Positions 14,758-23,328 of a DNA stretch of 43,311 nt are shown here, piece by piece. The DNA comes from a virus. The position numbers were made by a program, and so were the translations under genes. The stretch is taken from positions 1-43,311 of IMG/VR virus record IMGVR_UViG_3300038415_000060, one strand, 5' to 3'. The notes beneath the pieces are model-generated. The model ran no database searches and had not been told where the DNA came from. It saw only the letters and a list, made by a program, of their open reading frames with translations. The number at the start of each line of letters is the position of its first letter. Position 1 is the first letter of the stretch.

Positions 14758-14825
14758 ATCGGTATAGCTCTTGCCCTCACGGGCGATTTGAGCGCCACTT
14801 CGAGTGACGCAGAAGGAGGTACGAT

Positions 14826-14867
14826 ATGGCTCGCAGACACAAGAAAGGCCGTGGCCGCAAGAAATAG
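14826..14867 (+). CDS. 13-residue basic micropeptide
   Basis: A complete ORF encoding MARRHKKGRGRKK: nine Lys/Arg and one His in 13 residues. AAGGAGGT at 14813-14820 is a near-perfect Shine-Dalgarno with five bases of spacing, much stronger than for many true genes here. That is the main reason to call it. The surrounding 14758-14969 holds no other gene. Likely nucleic-acid binding. It may also be a leader peptide controlling the following hairpin. Confidence 0.5.
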   Translation: MARRHKKGRGRKK

Positions 14868-14906
14868 TTTCGGCCAACGACAGTAGTGTTCCTCCGCAGC
14901 ACGGAC

Positions 14907-14939
14907 GGGGGAGCGGCGTCTAGGGCCCGTCGCTCCTCC
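14907..14939. ncRNA. Strong RNA hairpin between micropeptide genes
   Basis: GGGGGAGCGGCG (14907-14918) pairs with CGTCGCTCCTCC (14928-14939) over 12 pairs, with two G-T wobbles and a 9-base loop. No T tract follows (ATTTGCAC), so it is not a standard intrinsic terminator. It sits in the non-coding stretch 14868-14969, between the 13-residue peptide and the next gene. It could be an attenuator, an RNase processing site or a binding site for the nearby S4 protein. Typed as ncRNA only because it is an RNA structure. Confidence 0.5.
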
Positions 14940-14969
14940 ATTTGCACATCGGCCTTGGAGGATTACCGT

Positions 14970-15101
14970 ATGAGAGATCCACGCATGAAGGGCGTTGAAT
15001 CCGCCCAACCCGGCTTCGCGGCGCTGAAGAAGGGTGCAAAGCGCAAGTCCGAGAAACGCTCTCAGCGCAAGTCGGGGCGTCGGCACAGTTCGAAACACTA
15101 A
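14970..15101 (+). CDS. 43-residue protein with strongly basic tail
   Basis: From ATG at 14970, with GGAGG eight bases upstream. The frame is open further upstream, but those codons cross the hairpin and have no ribosome site. The first 20 residues are neutral (MRDPRMKGVESAQPGFAAL). The tail KKGAKRKSEKRSQRKSGRR is almost all Lys/Arg/Ser. Likely nucleic-acid binding. It lies between portal and scaffold genes with two other basic peptides. Confidence 0.65.
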   Translation: MRDPRMKGVESAQPGFAALKKGAKRKSEKRSQRKSGRRHSSKH

Positions 15102-15110
15102 AGGAGTCTT

Positions 15111-15362
15111 ATGGCCCGCGAATCTACAAACCACGAGACGCTGCCGCAGAATACCGGCCATCCGGTCCGCGATGAAACCCATCGCAAGTGGCGCAACTCG
15201 ATCCTCGTCGGGCCGCAGACCGCTGGCATCCCAACCGTCCATAACCTTGACGAGTGGGCGCGGGATTCCGATGTACTCGGCTCCGACGATGCCATGCAGC
15301 CGAAGAAGCCATGGGACCAAACAGGCGGGGCGCTTGACTATCACCGCTCGCAACGTAAGTAA
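15111..15362 (+). CDS. Small hypothetical protein
   Basis: 83 residues, polar throughout, with no signal or membrane segment. Begins MARESTNHETLPQNTGHPV. AAAGGAGTCTT lies directly before ATG at 15111. Possibly a minor virion or assembly protein given its place between portal and scaffold genes. Not recognised. Confidence 0.7.
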   Translation: MARESTNHETLPQNTGHPVRDETHRKWRNSILVGPQTAGIPTVHNLDEWARDSDVLGSDDAMQPKKPWDQTGGALDYHRSQRK

Positions 15363-15378
15363 GAAGGAGGAAAGACAA

Positions 15379-15555
15379 ATGGAGAAACTTGGCAACACTT
15401 TCAAAAACACCTCGCTGGTATCGCCGCTGAATGCCGAGTCCGGCAAGGCTGACCCCGGCCCTGGAATTCTCAACACCCCGTTGATTGACCCCAACGATCC
15501 CCAAGGCTTTCTCACCGATTCGGTGAAGCCCGCATCGGGGCGAAAGAAGGGATAA
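15379..15555 (+). CDS. 58-residue hypothetical protein
   Basis: 58 residues, MEKLGNTFKNTSLVSPL at the start and a short basic end (SGRKKG). AAGGAGGAAAG lies about six bases before ATG at 15379. Rich in Pro, Gly and Asn, so probably largely unstructured. Located among small genes before the scaffold. Function unknown. Confidence 0.65.
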   Translation: MEKLGNTFKNTSLVSPLNAESGKADPGPGILNTPLIDPNDPQGFLTDSVKPASGRKKG

Positions 15556-15558
15556 TCC

Positions 15559-16041
15559 ATGTCTGCCGGCCCATCGCCGCTTATCGCCTCGCTCCTGCCA
15601 ATGCTGATGTCGAAAATCGGCGGCGGCGGAGGTGCGCCCGGTGGGCCTCCCGGCGGTGGCCCTCCCGGTGGTTCCCCTGGCGGCGGCTCTCCCGGAATGA
15701 ACCCCGAAGCCGTTGGCGCGGCAGTCTCGCAGGAATACTCCGCGCTCCAGAACGTCGATCCCGCCAAGATTACCGCCGACCTGCAACGCTACAAGCAGGC
15801 CATCTCGGCGCTGTTTCCCATCGCGGTCAACCGCGTGGCCGACGCCGCCAAGGGAATTTCCCAAGCCGTGACCGGCCTCAACGCCGCCATCAAAGCATTC
15901 GAGAAAGCGCAGGAAGGACTTCAGCAGACCAAGCCCATGCTCGGCCTGCAATCCGCGCAGCAGAACCCCACGTCCGGCAACCCTCCGTTTGGGATGCCTG
16001 GGCCATCAACCGGGCCACAGCCCACAGGAATGATGCCATGA
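15559..16041 (+). CDS. Gly/Pro-rich hypothetical virion-region protein
   Basis: 160 residues. Residues about 20-47 are a Gly-Pro-rich stretch with GGPPGG and GGSPGG repeats. Residues 50-120 form a long helical region (ITADLQRYKQAISALFPIAV, LNAAIKAFEKAQEGLQQ) likely to be a coiled coil. The tail is Pro/Gly-rich again. Its stop overlaps the next start (ATGA). It may be an assembly or minor capsid protein. Not recognised. Confidence 0.7.
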   Translation: MSAGPSPLIASLLPMLMSKIGGGGGAPGGPPGGGPPGGSPGGGSPGMNPEAVGAAVSQEYSALQNVDPAKITADLQRYKQAISALFPIAVNRVADAAKGISQAVTGLNAAIKAFEKAQEGLQQTKPMLGLQSAQQNPTSGNPPFGMPGPSTGPQPTGMMP

Positions 16042-16289
16042 CCGATACCAAGCTGACTCCGCTGCAACCCACTGGCAAGGCCGTTGTGCCTGCTGCGCCC
16101 GTCGCGCCCGTCGCGCCCGTTGTCGCACCCAAGCCCCGCTACCTGGTGGTAAAGCTGGGCGAGCAGGTATCCGCGAGCCAGAAAGCCTTTGCCGATGCCT
16201 TCGCTGCGGGATACACCACGCTGGAGTCGGTCTACGTTGTCACTGCGCCCTCCGGCGCGGGCACGGCATTTGCGATTTTCAGCACCTAA
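16038..16289 (+). CDS. Small hypothetical protein with Ala-Pro-Val repeats
   Basis: 83 residues. A flexible N-terminal part contains VAPVAPVVAP repeats. A compact C-terminal domain follows (YLVVKLGEQVSASQKAFADA, then SVYVVTAPSGAGTAFAIF). It overlaps the previous gene by 4 bases and precedes the scaffold gene. Could be a small head protein. Function unknown. Confidence 0.7.
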   Translation: MTDTKLTPLQPTGKAVVPAAPVAPVAPVVAPKPRYLVVKLGEQVSASQKAFADAFAAGYTTLESVYVVTAPSGAGTAFAIFST

Positions 16290-16313
16290 CTTTGTACTGA
16301 GGAGAATGACCCT

Positions 16314-17105
16314 ATGGCAACACTGTCTGACGCCCTGAAAGACAAGAAAGGCTTCCCCGACGCGCAAGAAGTGGCGATCGGCGATGGCCTTAAGATTACC
16401 CTTGGCGAACTCCGTGCCTACCAGGAAGCAACCGGTCAGGACGTGGCCAAGCAACTTTCCGCCGAGCGCGAGAAGATGGCTGAGGAACAACTGAAGCTCA
16501 CCAAGGCGCAGGAGGAAGTCGTCAACCTCTGGACTTCGCTCCAAGAAGCCAAGAACAAGCAACCCAAATCCGCCCCCGCCGAAGGCACCGACTGGACAAC
16601 CGACCCGTTCTTCGCGCCCATCGCCAAGTACCTGAAAGACAACGTAGAATCCACGCAGGCGAAGCAGCAAGAACAGATCTCGCAGTTCCAGAAGGCCCTC
16701 GGCCTCGGCGTCAAGTACATCACGGACACGTTCTCGGAGATGCGCTACCAATCGCTCCCCGAGGAATTCCGCAAGGAAGTGGGCTACGACGTGGCCGTCA
16801 AAACGGCTGCCGAGAAACGCTACCTCGATTCCGGCGGCGTGCCCGACATTCGCAAGGTGTACCAGGAATGGCAGTCGCCGCGGCAGCAGAAAGCGGAAAT
16901 CGAGAAGGTACGCAAGGAAGCCTTTGAGCAGGCGCGCAACGAGGTTATGGCAAACCAGCTCTCGCGGCCCTCCGGCCTTCCCACGGGCAGCGCCCCCGCA
17001 ACCGCCGACCCGAACGCCCCGCACACCATCCGCGAGTCGTTCAACCGGCTGAAGTCCGACCCAGAGTTTTTGAAGCAGATTTACGACCTGACGGGACAGG
17101 CATAA
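16314..17105 (+). CDS. Probable capsid scaffold protein
   Basis: 263 residues, highly charged and mainly helical, with a predicted coiled coil at about 45-82 (LSAEREKMAEEQLKLTKAQE). It lies immediately before the major capsid gene, the standard place for scaffold. The C-terminal region has IRESFNRLKSDPEFLKQIYD, a short basic/hydrophobic helix of the type that binds the inner capsid surface. It would guide procapsid assembly and then leave. GAGGAGAATG precedes the start. The assignment is by composition and position. Confidence 0.7.
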   Translation: MATLSDALKDKKGFPDAQEVAIGDGLKITLGELRAYQEATGQDVAKQLSAEREKMAEEQLKLTKAQEEVVNLWTSLQEAKNKQPKSAPAEGTDWTTDPFFAPIAKYLKDNVESTQAKQQEQISQFQKALGLGVKYITDTFSEMRYQSLPEEFRKEVGYDVAVKTAAEKRYLDSGGVPDIRKVYQEWQSPRQQKAEIEKVRKEAFEQARNEVMANQLSRPSGLPTGSAPATADPNAPHTIRESFNRLKSDPEFLKQIYDLTGQA

Positions 17106-17134
17106 ACCCGAAGGCACGATAAAGGAGAACTACC

Positions 17135-18160
17135 ATGGCTGGCGGCGTATACGGAACCGGAATCAACGCACCCCCTGCGGTGCTCGCAAACACCATGCAG
17201 GCCATCACCCAGAAAGCCATCGAGCCGGTCCTCGCCGACAACGTGATGAACCCGTCCTCGACCTTCTGGGCACTGTGCCGCAAAGGAAAAGTCTTCAAGG
17301 GCGGCGAACTCATCTACCCACTGCTGTTCGTCGAGGAATTGACGGGTGGCGCCTACGTCGGCGCGCAGCTCCTGAACACAACCGTCACCGACTCGATCCA
17401 GTCGGCGAACCAAGTCTGGCGCGACTACTACGAGGCGATCTCGATTCCCGTGACTGACGTGATTCGCAACGCAGGCTCCGGCTTGGACATCATCCAGATG
17501 AAGGTTGAGGCCGCATCCTCGTCCTTCCTCCAGAAGCTGTCGCGTGCACTGTGGCACACCACGCCGCAGAACACGGCCAACGACATCGACGACATCGAGT
17601 CTTGGATTGGCTCGGGCACTCCCGCCGCGCCGACTGGCACTGGCATTGCCACCAACGTGATTGCGGGCATCGACCGCTCCGTCGCCGCGAACTCGTTCTG
17701 GCAGCCGCCCACGCCGCAGTCCACCACCGCCACGGCCATTACCGCGCTGATCATGGACACTGCTTACGCCACCGTGAAGCTGGGCTACGACGAGCCGGAC
17801 CTGATCCTCAGCGACCGTACTCGCTACGTTAACTTCAAGGCGAACTTCATGGGCGCGGGCACTTCCTACATGGCGCGCTACGGCGACAACATGCAGGACC
17901 GGGAAGCGATCCAGTCCGGATTCCGCTACCACTTCCTGTTCAACAGCGCCGTCGTGCTGGACGACCCATTCATCGCGGCGAACATTTTCTACATTCTCAA
18001 CACGAAGTACATTCACCCGGTATTCCACCCTGGATCGTACTTCCGTCTCACGCCGTGGCTGCGTCCCACGAACCAGGACGTAATCACCGCGCAGATGTTC
18101 CTGACGTGGCAGCTCGAATGCCTGGCGCCACGCATGGGCATCAAGGTACTCAGCTCGTAA
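17135..18160 (+). CDS. Major capsid protein (HK97-like)
   Basis: 341 residues with AAAGGAGAACTACC before the ATG. The N-terminal region is helical (VLANTMQAITQKAIEPVLAD). The IYPLLFVEELTGGAYVGAQ and YYEAISIPVTDVIRN segments match the E-loop and spine regions of podovirus coat proteins. A later DEPDLILSDRTRYVNFK is a typical P-domain helix, and the end MGIKVLSS is a beta strand. It should form the icosahedral shell. No delta domain or protease gene is visible, in keeping with a separate scaffold. Confidence 0.85.
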   Translation: MAGGVYGTGINAPPAVLANTMQAITQKAIEPVLADNVMNPSSTFWALCRKGKVFKGGELIYPLLFVEELTGGAYVGAQLLNTTVTDSIQSANQVWRDYYEAISIPVTDVIRNAGSGLDIIQMKVEAASSSFLQKLSRALWHTTPQNTANDIDDIESWIGSGTPAAPTGTGIATNVIAGIDRSVAANSFWQPPTPQSTTATAITALIMDTAYATVKLGYDEPDLILSDRTRYVNFKANFMGAGTSYMARYGDNMQDREAIQSGFRYHFLFNSAVVLDDPFIAANIFYILNTKYIHPVFHPGSYFRLTPWLRPTNQDVITAQMFLTWQLECLAPRMGIKVLSS

Positions 18161-18245
18161 GGAGAAAGGAAACTACGCACAAACTCGAAGGCGGGGCCAG
18201 CAACTTAGGCAGTTCGGGGCACAGTCGGGATAAGCGGGGACACTG

Positions 18246-18644
18246 ATGGCGTTTCAAACCAGCATCGCGCAGTGGCTAAAGAGCAGTGGAGGCTGCCCCA
18301 TCAATCTCCAGTTGCTGAACCAAAACGGCAACACGGCGATTGTCGTTCCAGCTTCCGGCTCATTCTGGCCAGGGCTGCCGCGTGCTGGCTATATCCGTAT
18401 CAAGTCCTCCACCGTCGGCACGAATTGCCAGTCGAAGGTCGGCATCATCACCATGACCGACCTCAGCGGAACGAACATTGCCAACATCTACACTGGCGAC
18501 CGCCACTACTCGGCCAACGGCCAGTACATCGACCAGGCATTCTTCTTCTGCTACGACTGGGGGATTGCGAACCTCGCGCTCAACGTTTGGACGTTCAACA
18601 GCAACGCATCAACCTACGACATCGAAGTGGTAGGCATGGAATAA
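18246..18644 (+). CDS. Virion-region protein, paralogue 1
   Basis: 132 residues, starting MAFQTSIAQWLKSSGG. It is clearly homologous to the next gene: both share MAFQ-SIAQWL, PRAGYIRIKS, NIANIY-GD and a Tyr-Asp-Val/Ile-Glu end. All-beta composition suggests a capsid decoration, head-fibre or tail protein present on the particle. It begins 85 bases after the capsid gene, with only a weak GGGGA before the ATG. That spacer shows no other feature. Confidence 0.75.
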   Translation: MAFQTSIAQWLKSSGGCPINLQLLNQNGNTAIVVPASGSFWPGLPRAGYIRIKSSTVGTNCQSKVGIITMTDLSGTNIANIYTGDRHYSANGQYIDQAFFFCYDWGIANLALNVWTFNSNASTYDIEVVGME

Positions 18645-18666
18645 CAAGGCTTCAAAGGAGACGACT

Positions 18667-19077
18667 ATGGCTTTTCAGAACTCAATCGCACAGTGGCTAT
18701 CGGCAGACGGAATTCCGGTCGTCTACTATTCCAACATCAACCTGAACAACAACGTGGCCGTCAAGCTCCCCGTGTCGGGCGGATTCGGCACCGCGCCCAA
18801 CTCCTTGATCAAGCCGCGCGCGGGATACGTTCGCATCAAGTCGAACATCATCAACAAGAACGCGACCGTGCTGGTGGGAGGCATCCAAGCCGGAGATGGC
18901 GTGGCCAACATCGCCAACATCTACGTCGGTGACGCTGGCGCTTCCGCCAACGGCCAGTTCTACGACGCCACGTTCTTCTTCTGGTTCGATTGGGGCGTTG
19001 CCAACATCAACATTGTCAACATCGCCACGACTGTCAACACGGCGACCTACGACGTTGAATTGGCGGGAATACAGTAG
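18667..19077 (+). CDS. Virion-region protein, paralogue 2
   Basis: 136 residues, a diverged tandem copy of the preceding protein. Both contain NIANIYVGD / NIANIYTGD and FFFWFDWGVAN / FFFCYDWGIAN. AAAGGAGACGACT precedes the ATG. Probably made in quantity as a capsid-surface or tail component, as for the first copy. A hairpin terminator candidate follows the stop. Confidence 0.75.
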   Translation: MAFQNSIAQWLSADGIPVVYYSNINLNNNVAVKLPVSGGFGTAPNSLIKPRAGYVRIKSNIINKNATVLVGGIQAGDGVANIANIYVGDAGASANGQFYDATFFFWFDWGVANINIVNIATTVNTATYDVELAGIQ

Positions 19078-19101
19078 CGCACGGCGAGAAGACCGGTGGT
19101 T

Positions 19102-19137
19102 GAGAGGGCTGGGGGTCCGAGTGGCCCTAGCCCTCTT
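19102..19137 (+). terminator. Terminator-like hairpin after capsid-module genes
   Basis: AGAGGGCT (19103-19110) pairs perfectly with AGCCCTCT (19129-19136). The stem can be extended inward by GGGG/CCCT pairs and outward by a G-T pair. TTTCGCTTAT follows, a poor T tract. It fills the 80-base gap between the capsid-module genes and the exported-protein genes, so it may reduce transcription there. Confidence 0.45.
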
Positions 19138-19157
19138 TCGCTTATAGGAGGACGACA

Positions 19158-20093
19158 ATGAAGAACGCACTTTGGCTACTCACCCTCATCCTCGCGGCGT
19201 CCCTGCCCCTGTGGGCGCAGACAGCCTACCCGCCGGGCTCGGGCACGGTCGTCTCTATCGCCGCAGGCACGACCACGACCGGCGCGGGCACAACCTACTA
19301 CTTCTCTGGCCCCTATAACCAGTTCACATGGCAGGTCATCATCTCGGGAGGCACTGCCACTTCCATCACCACCAACTTCGAGTGCTCGCTCGATGGCGGG
19401 CAATCCTACGCTACTTGGGACACCTCGACCTCGACCACCGGCGAAGTCCGCTCCGTCGCCAACAAGCCTGCGCTCGGATGCCGCTGCAACATCTCCGCCT
19501 ACTCGCGCAATGGCACCACCGCCGCCTGCCAACTGGCAGCCGTGAACAGCGGTGTCACCTTCGCGGGCAGCGTTATCTCCGTCCCTGGCTCGACTAGCGG
19601 CACGTCCACTATCACCGCGCCGGGCGTGGCGGGCACTGCGACCAACCCGATCGTCCTCAGCAACTCTCTCAGGATTCCCACAGGCACCGTCTACAGCATC
19701 AATGCCGATACCGGCCTCTCGCGGACTGCGGCTGACGTTCTCGCCATCGGCAACGGCACGGCAGGAGACACAACCGCGCAGGTTAAATCCGCCGCCTACA
19801 TGTCCGTCGGCACCGTCGCCACCACCAACGCGGGCTGTGGCGAGGGCGCGCTCACCGGAGGCGCAACTGCCGGCAAAATGACCACCGCCGGCCAAACCTC
19901 CTGCACCGACATCATCACGATGGGCAACTCGGCCACGGCCCCAAACGGCTGGCAATGCTCCTTCACCGACTTGACCACGGCTGCCAGTGCGGCCAACCCG
20001 CACCAGACGGCGAGCAACGCCACGACCGTGACCTGGGTCAGCGGAACCATTGTCGCGGGCGATGTTATCTCCTTCGCCTGCATAGGATATTGA
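19158..20093 (+). CDS. Exported beta-rich virion-region protein
   Basis: 311 residues. Residues 1-20 are a Sec-type signal peptide: MKN, then a hydrophobic LWLLTLILAASLPL, cleaved probably after LWA before Gln-21. The mature part is rich in Ser, Thr and Gly with Cys pairs (ALGCRCN, FECSLDGG), suited to an oxidising compartment. AGGAGGACGACA precedes the start. It is the first of five consecutive genes with such a leader. Phage structural proteins normally lack signal peptides, so it may be surface-displayed or a secreted effector. Function unknown. Confidence 0.7.
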   Translation: MKNALWLLTLILAASLPLWAQTAYPPGSGTVVSIAAGTTTTGAGTTYYFSGPYNQFTWQVIISGGTATSITTNFECSLDGGQSYATWDTSTSTTGEVRSVANKPALGCRCNISAYSRNGTTAACQLAAVNSGVTFAGSVISVPGSTSGTSTITAPGVAGTATNPIVLSNSLRIPTGTVYSINADTGLSRTAADVLAIGNGTAGDTTAQVKSAAYMSVGTVATTNAGCGEGALTGGATAGKMTTAGQTSCTDIITMGNSATAPNGWQCSFTDLTTAASAANPHQTASNATTVTWVSGTIVAGDVISFACIGY

Positions 20094-20103
20094 GGTACTC
20101 GCA

Positions 20104-23100
20104 ATGAAGAAACTGGCACTGCTCGTCGCGCTTCTTCTACCCTCCGCCGCATGGGCCCAGCACACCCTCGTCACTGCCGTGGTCAAGGACGCCAACGGCT
20201 CCATTTACACTAACTGCAATGGCTCAGCCTCCTTCATTGGCGAGAACCTCACGCCTGGCGCTGGCCCCTACCTCCTTGGCGGAAGCGTCTTCCAGACCGT
20301 TGTGCCCCTGCAATGCGATTCCTCGGGCAACCTAAGTCTCACGCTTGCCGACAACCTTCTCATCTCTCCCAGCCCGTCACAATGGAATTTGGGTATCTGC
20401 GCTCCCGCGGGCCTCTCCGCTGGCGGCGTTCCCCCTCCCATCTGCTTCAGCGCGCTGCTCACAATCACTGGAACCACGCAGAACATTACCGCATCGTTGC
20501 AGGCCGTCGCGGCCATCCTGCCACCCAGCGGCGGGGGAGGCAGTGGAGGCCGCGGCGTCGTCATTACCACCGAACTTGGCTTGGTGCTTGTGCCGGGTAA
20601 AACTAAAGGCACAATCGCGGTCGTCACGGATGGCCAGTCGTCAGGGGACTGCACCAGCATTGGCGGGGGAACCTACATTGTCACCTGCCAGTACAGCGGC
20701 GTCACATGGTCGCAGATCACGGCGTCGGGCACTGGAGGAACATCATGGGCCGCGATCACTGGCGGCACGAACACGAACGCGTTGGTCATAGGCTCTGGCG
20801 GATCGCTCACCGCAGCAGGCACGGGACTGATTGCGGCTACTTCCGGGCCATTTCCGACTCGGGCGCTCGGCAACCTCACCTCTCCCACGGCGGCCAACCA
20901 AGACTTGCTCCCTGACATTACCGCAACCCGCTCGCTTGGTTCTAGCAGCCTCTACTGGTTGAAAGGCTGGTTTGGGAGTTTGGATATTGCGACGACTGGA
21001 ATGCTGACTTGGGGTTCTCCTGCGGGCGCGGGGATGTCTTCGGATAGCATTGCCAGCAACATGATTGCCATTGGCAACAACTACGCGGGCGATTACGGAG
21101 GAGGAATCCGGGCAAGTCAGTACTGCATGGGACTCACTTGCATCACGAGCTGGCCAAGCGGCGGCGGCAGTTCTTGGCCGGGAGGCACGTCTTCGGGCAT
21201 TGCAAATTACTCCTACCCGAACTCTTGGGGAAACGTTTACAACGCCAGCAACACGATTCCCGCGAACTTCCTGTCGCCAAACATCACGTCCAACACCTCC
21301 GGCACGGCCGCCAACCTCAGCGGCACGCAGCAGGCGAACTACCTCTACGGCGCGCCGAACGGGACGAACGGCGCAGCCCTGTTCCGCCCCGTGGCGCTGG
21401 CTGACCTCTCCACTGGCGGCTTCGTCACCGGATCGAACCTGTACGTTCCCACCAGCCCCAGCCTCGCTGGGCCGGCGAACGTGCTGCTGGTGCAGGACGG
21501 ATCGGCTGGTCTGGTTCCGGCAACGGGCAACGTCAGCTCCGGAGGTACGGGATCGACGCAGTTTACTTTCAAGGACAACACCACGCCGAGCCAAGCGGGC
21601 GCGAGTACTTACACCTACGTCTATTCGAAGAACGGCGCACTGTGCGCCGAAGGTGCTAACGCTGGCGGCGCGTCAGAAACCTGCACCGGCACGGGCGGCG
21701 GCGGCAGCCTCTCCGGGATGACCGCAGGCCAGATCCCGATTGCGGCGACAGCGACGACGGTGACATCCTCGGTGGCGGCTCCGGCGGGCGCGATCGTTGG
21801 AACGACCGACTCTCAAGCCTTGACCAACAAGACGCTGGATGGAGTGACATCAACGACGATGGGCTATGTCGATGCAACCTCCAGCATTCAGACGCAACTC
21901 AACGCCAAGCTGCCAAACCCCGCCTCGAATGGCATCGTGCTTTGCACTGGAACGGCTTGCTCCACCCAGACCACCATCTCGTCCGCGACGGGCACTACAG
22001 GGACCGCAGGCGGAATCATTGGCACCGAGGGTACGGCTCCAACAGGCGTAACTGGCGACGCGCTCTACGCCAGCACCGCCAACACCTGTTGGCAATGGCT
22101 GCATAACTCGACCGACAAGGGATGCCTCGCTACCTTGGCATCCCCAACCTTCACGGGCACGCCAACCATCCCCGGAGCCACGGTCACTGGCGCGTTCACC
22201 GGAGCGGGCAACTATATTCCCGTGTCCCTGCTGAACAGCGGCACCAGCGCATCGAGTTCAACCTTCTGGCGTGGCGATGGAACGTGGGCGGCTCCCACGG
22301 GAACAGGCACAGTCACGGGATGCTCCTTCACCGGAGGCTTGATCTCCTGTTCCGGCTCAACCACCACGGCGAGCACTGTCGCTGGAACCTCTGGCGGCAT
22401 TCCCTACTTCTCCGGAGCAACTACTTGGGCATCGTCTGGGGCATTGACGCAGTACGCTCCCGTGTTGGGCGGCGGCGCTGGGGCCACTCCCACATCCGGC
22501 CACGCAACCGACAATGGCACCATCTGGGCCTTCACTGAGGGCATGACCGTCTCGCCATCCTCCACCAGCCAGATCAGCGTGGTCGCCAACAACCCCTCAA
22601 GCACCTCGGTCGATCTCTTCGAGGCGCAAATCAACGGAGTCAAGCAGGCATGGATTGGAAGCACCAACGCGGGCGAGGGCTTCTTCGGCCCCACCGCCCC
22701 GAACCCCACGATAGGCACCTCTGGCGGCGCGATGTTCACCTGCGGCACTGTGCCTACAGGAATTGCCAGCAACGACGCACTCTACTGCGATGCGGCCAAC
22801 CAGCCCCACGCCCTGAGTGGCACCACCGACTTGGGCATTGTCTCCACGCAGAGCCAGACGGCGCAGATTGTCACCGCCGACTGGACATGCGGGACTGGCG
22901 GGACAAACACTTCCTGCGTGGCGGCGCAGACCATCGGCACGCTGACCTTCACGCTGCCCCTCGAAGCGAAGAATTGGAGCTTTGACTGCAACCTGATTGT
23001 CGGCCAAGCCACGGGCGCTACCGCAAACAACTGGGACATCCAAACGGCGACGAACGGCGCAACCAACACTTCCGCCTCATGGACGATGGCGACTGCCGCA

Positions 23101-23328
23101 ACCGCGTTCGCATCTGGCGCCCTGACCGGCAGCGGATCGAGCACGTCCTCGGTTGACATTGGCGTGACTTGGACGCTGGGCGCGACGGGCACCAAGATGC
23201 CTGTCCACATCTCAGGCACCATCGAAGGCGCTTCCGCCTCCGGCACGGTGTTCAACCTTCAACTGAAAGCCCCGACGGTGGGCGATCTTGTTACCATCTA
23301 TCGAGGATCGGAGTGCAGGATATTCTAA
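20104..23328 (+). CDS. Large exported tail-fibre-like protein
   Basis: 1074 residues. Signal peptide 1-18 (MKKLALLVALLLPSAAWA), predicted cleavage before Gln-19. The body is Ser/Thr/Gly-rich and beta-repetitive. TDSQALTNKTLDG (about 568-580) and a following LNAKLPNP are the classic tail-fibre repeats ('-TLTNKTL-'). A SWPSGGGSSW linker separates segments, and repeated STFWRGDGTWAAPTGTG-type strings occur. Likely the main host-adhesion fibre or a collar of it. A fibre with a Sec signal is unusual. GAGGTACTCGCA precedes the start. The stop overlaps the next start by one base. Confidence 0.75.
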   Translation: MKKLALLVALLLPSAAWAQHTLVTAVVKDANGSIYTNCNGSASFIGENLTPGAGPYLLGGSVFQTVVPLQCDSSGNLSLTLADNLLISPSPSQWNLGICAPAGLSAGGVPPPICFSALLTITGTTQNITASLQAVAAILPPSGGGGSGGRGVVITTELGLVLVPGKTKGTIAVVTDGQSSGDCTSIGGGTYIVTCQYSGVTWSQITASGTGGTSWAAITGGTNTNALVIGSGGSLTAAGTGLIAATSGPFPTRALGNLTSPTAANQDLLPDITATRSLGSSSLYWLKGWFGSLDIATTGMLTWGSPAGAGMSSDSIASNMIAIGNNYAGDYGGGIRASQYCMGLTCITSWPSGGGSSWPGGTSSGIANYSYPNSWGNVYNASNTIPANFLSPNITSNTSGTAANLSGTQQANYLYGAPNGTNGAALFRPVALADLSTGGFVTGSNLYVPTSPSLAGPANVLLVQDGSAGLVPATGNVSSGGTGSTQFTFKDNTTPSQAGASTYTYVYSKNGALCAEGANAGGASETCTGTGGGGSLSGMTAGQIPIAATATTVTSSVAAPAGAIVGTTDSQALTNKTLDGVTSTTMGYVDATSSIQTQLNAKLPNPASNGIVLCTGTACSTQTTISSATGTTGTAGGIIGTEGTAPTGVTGDALYASTANTCWQWLHNSTDKGCLATLASPTFTGTPTIPGATVTGAFTGAGNYIPVSLLNSGTSASSSTFWRGDGTWAAPTGTGTVTGCSFTGGLISCSGSTTTASTVAGTSGGIPYFSGATTWASSGALTQYAPVLGGGAGATPTSGHATDNGTIWAFTEGMTVSPSSTSQISVVANNPSSTSVDLFEAQINGVKQAWIGSTNAGEGFFGPTAPNPTIGTSGGAMFTCGTVPTGIASNDALYCDAANQPHALSGTTDLGIVSTQSQTAQIVTADWTCGTGGTNTSCVAAQTIGTLTFTLPLEAKNWSFDCNLIVGQATGATANNWDIQTATNGATNTSASWTMATAATAFASGALTGSGSSTSSVDIGVTWTLGATGTKMPVHISGTIEGASASGTVFNLQLKAPTVGDLVTIYRGSECRIF

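Noticed and set aside
15921-17117. Antisense open frame of 398 codons over the scaffold gene
   Set aside because: The plus strand has good ribosome sites and a scaffold-like protein in the expected place. The antisense product has no recognisable features.
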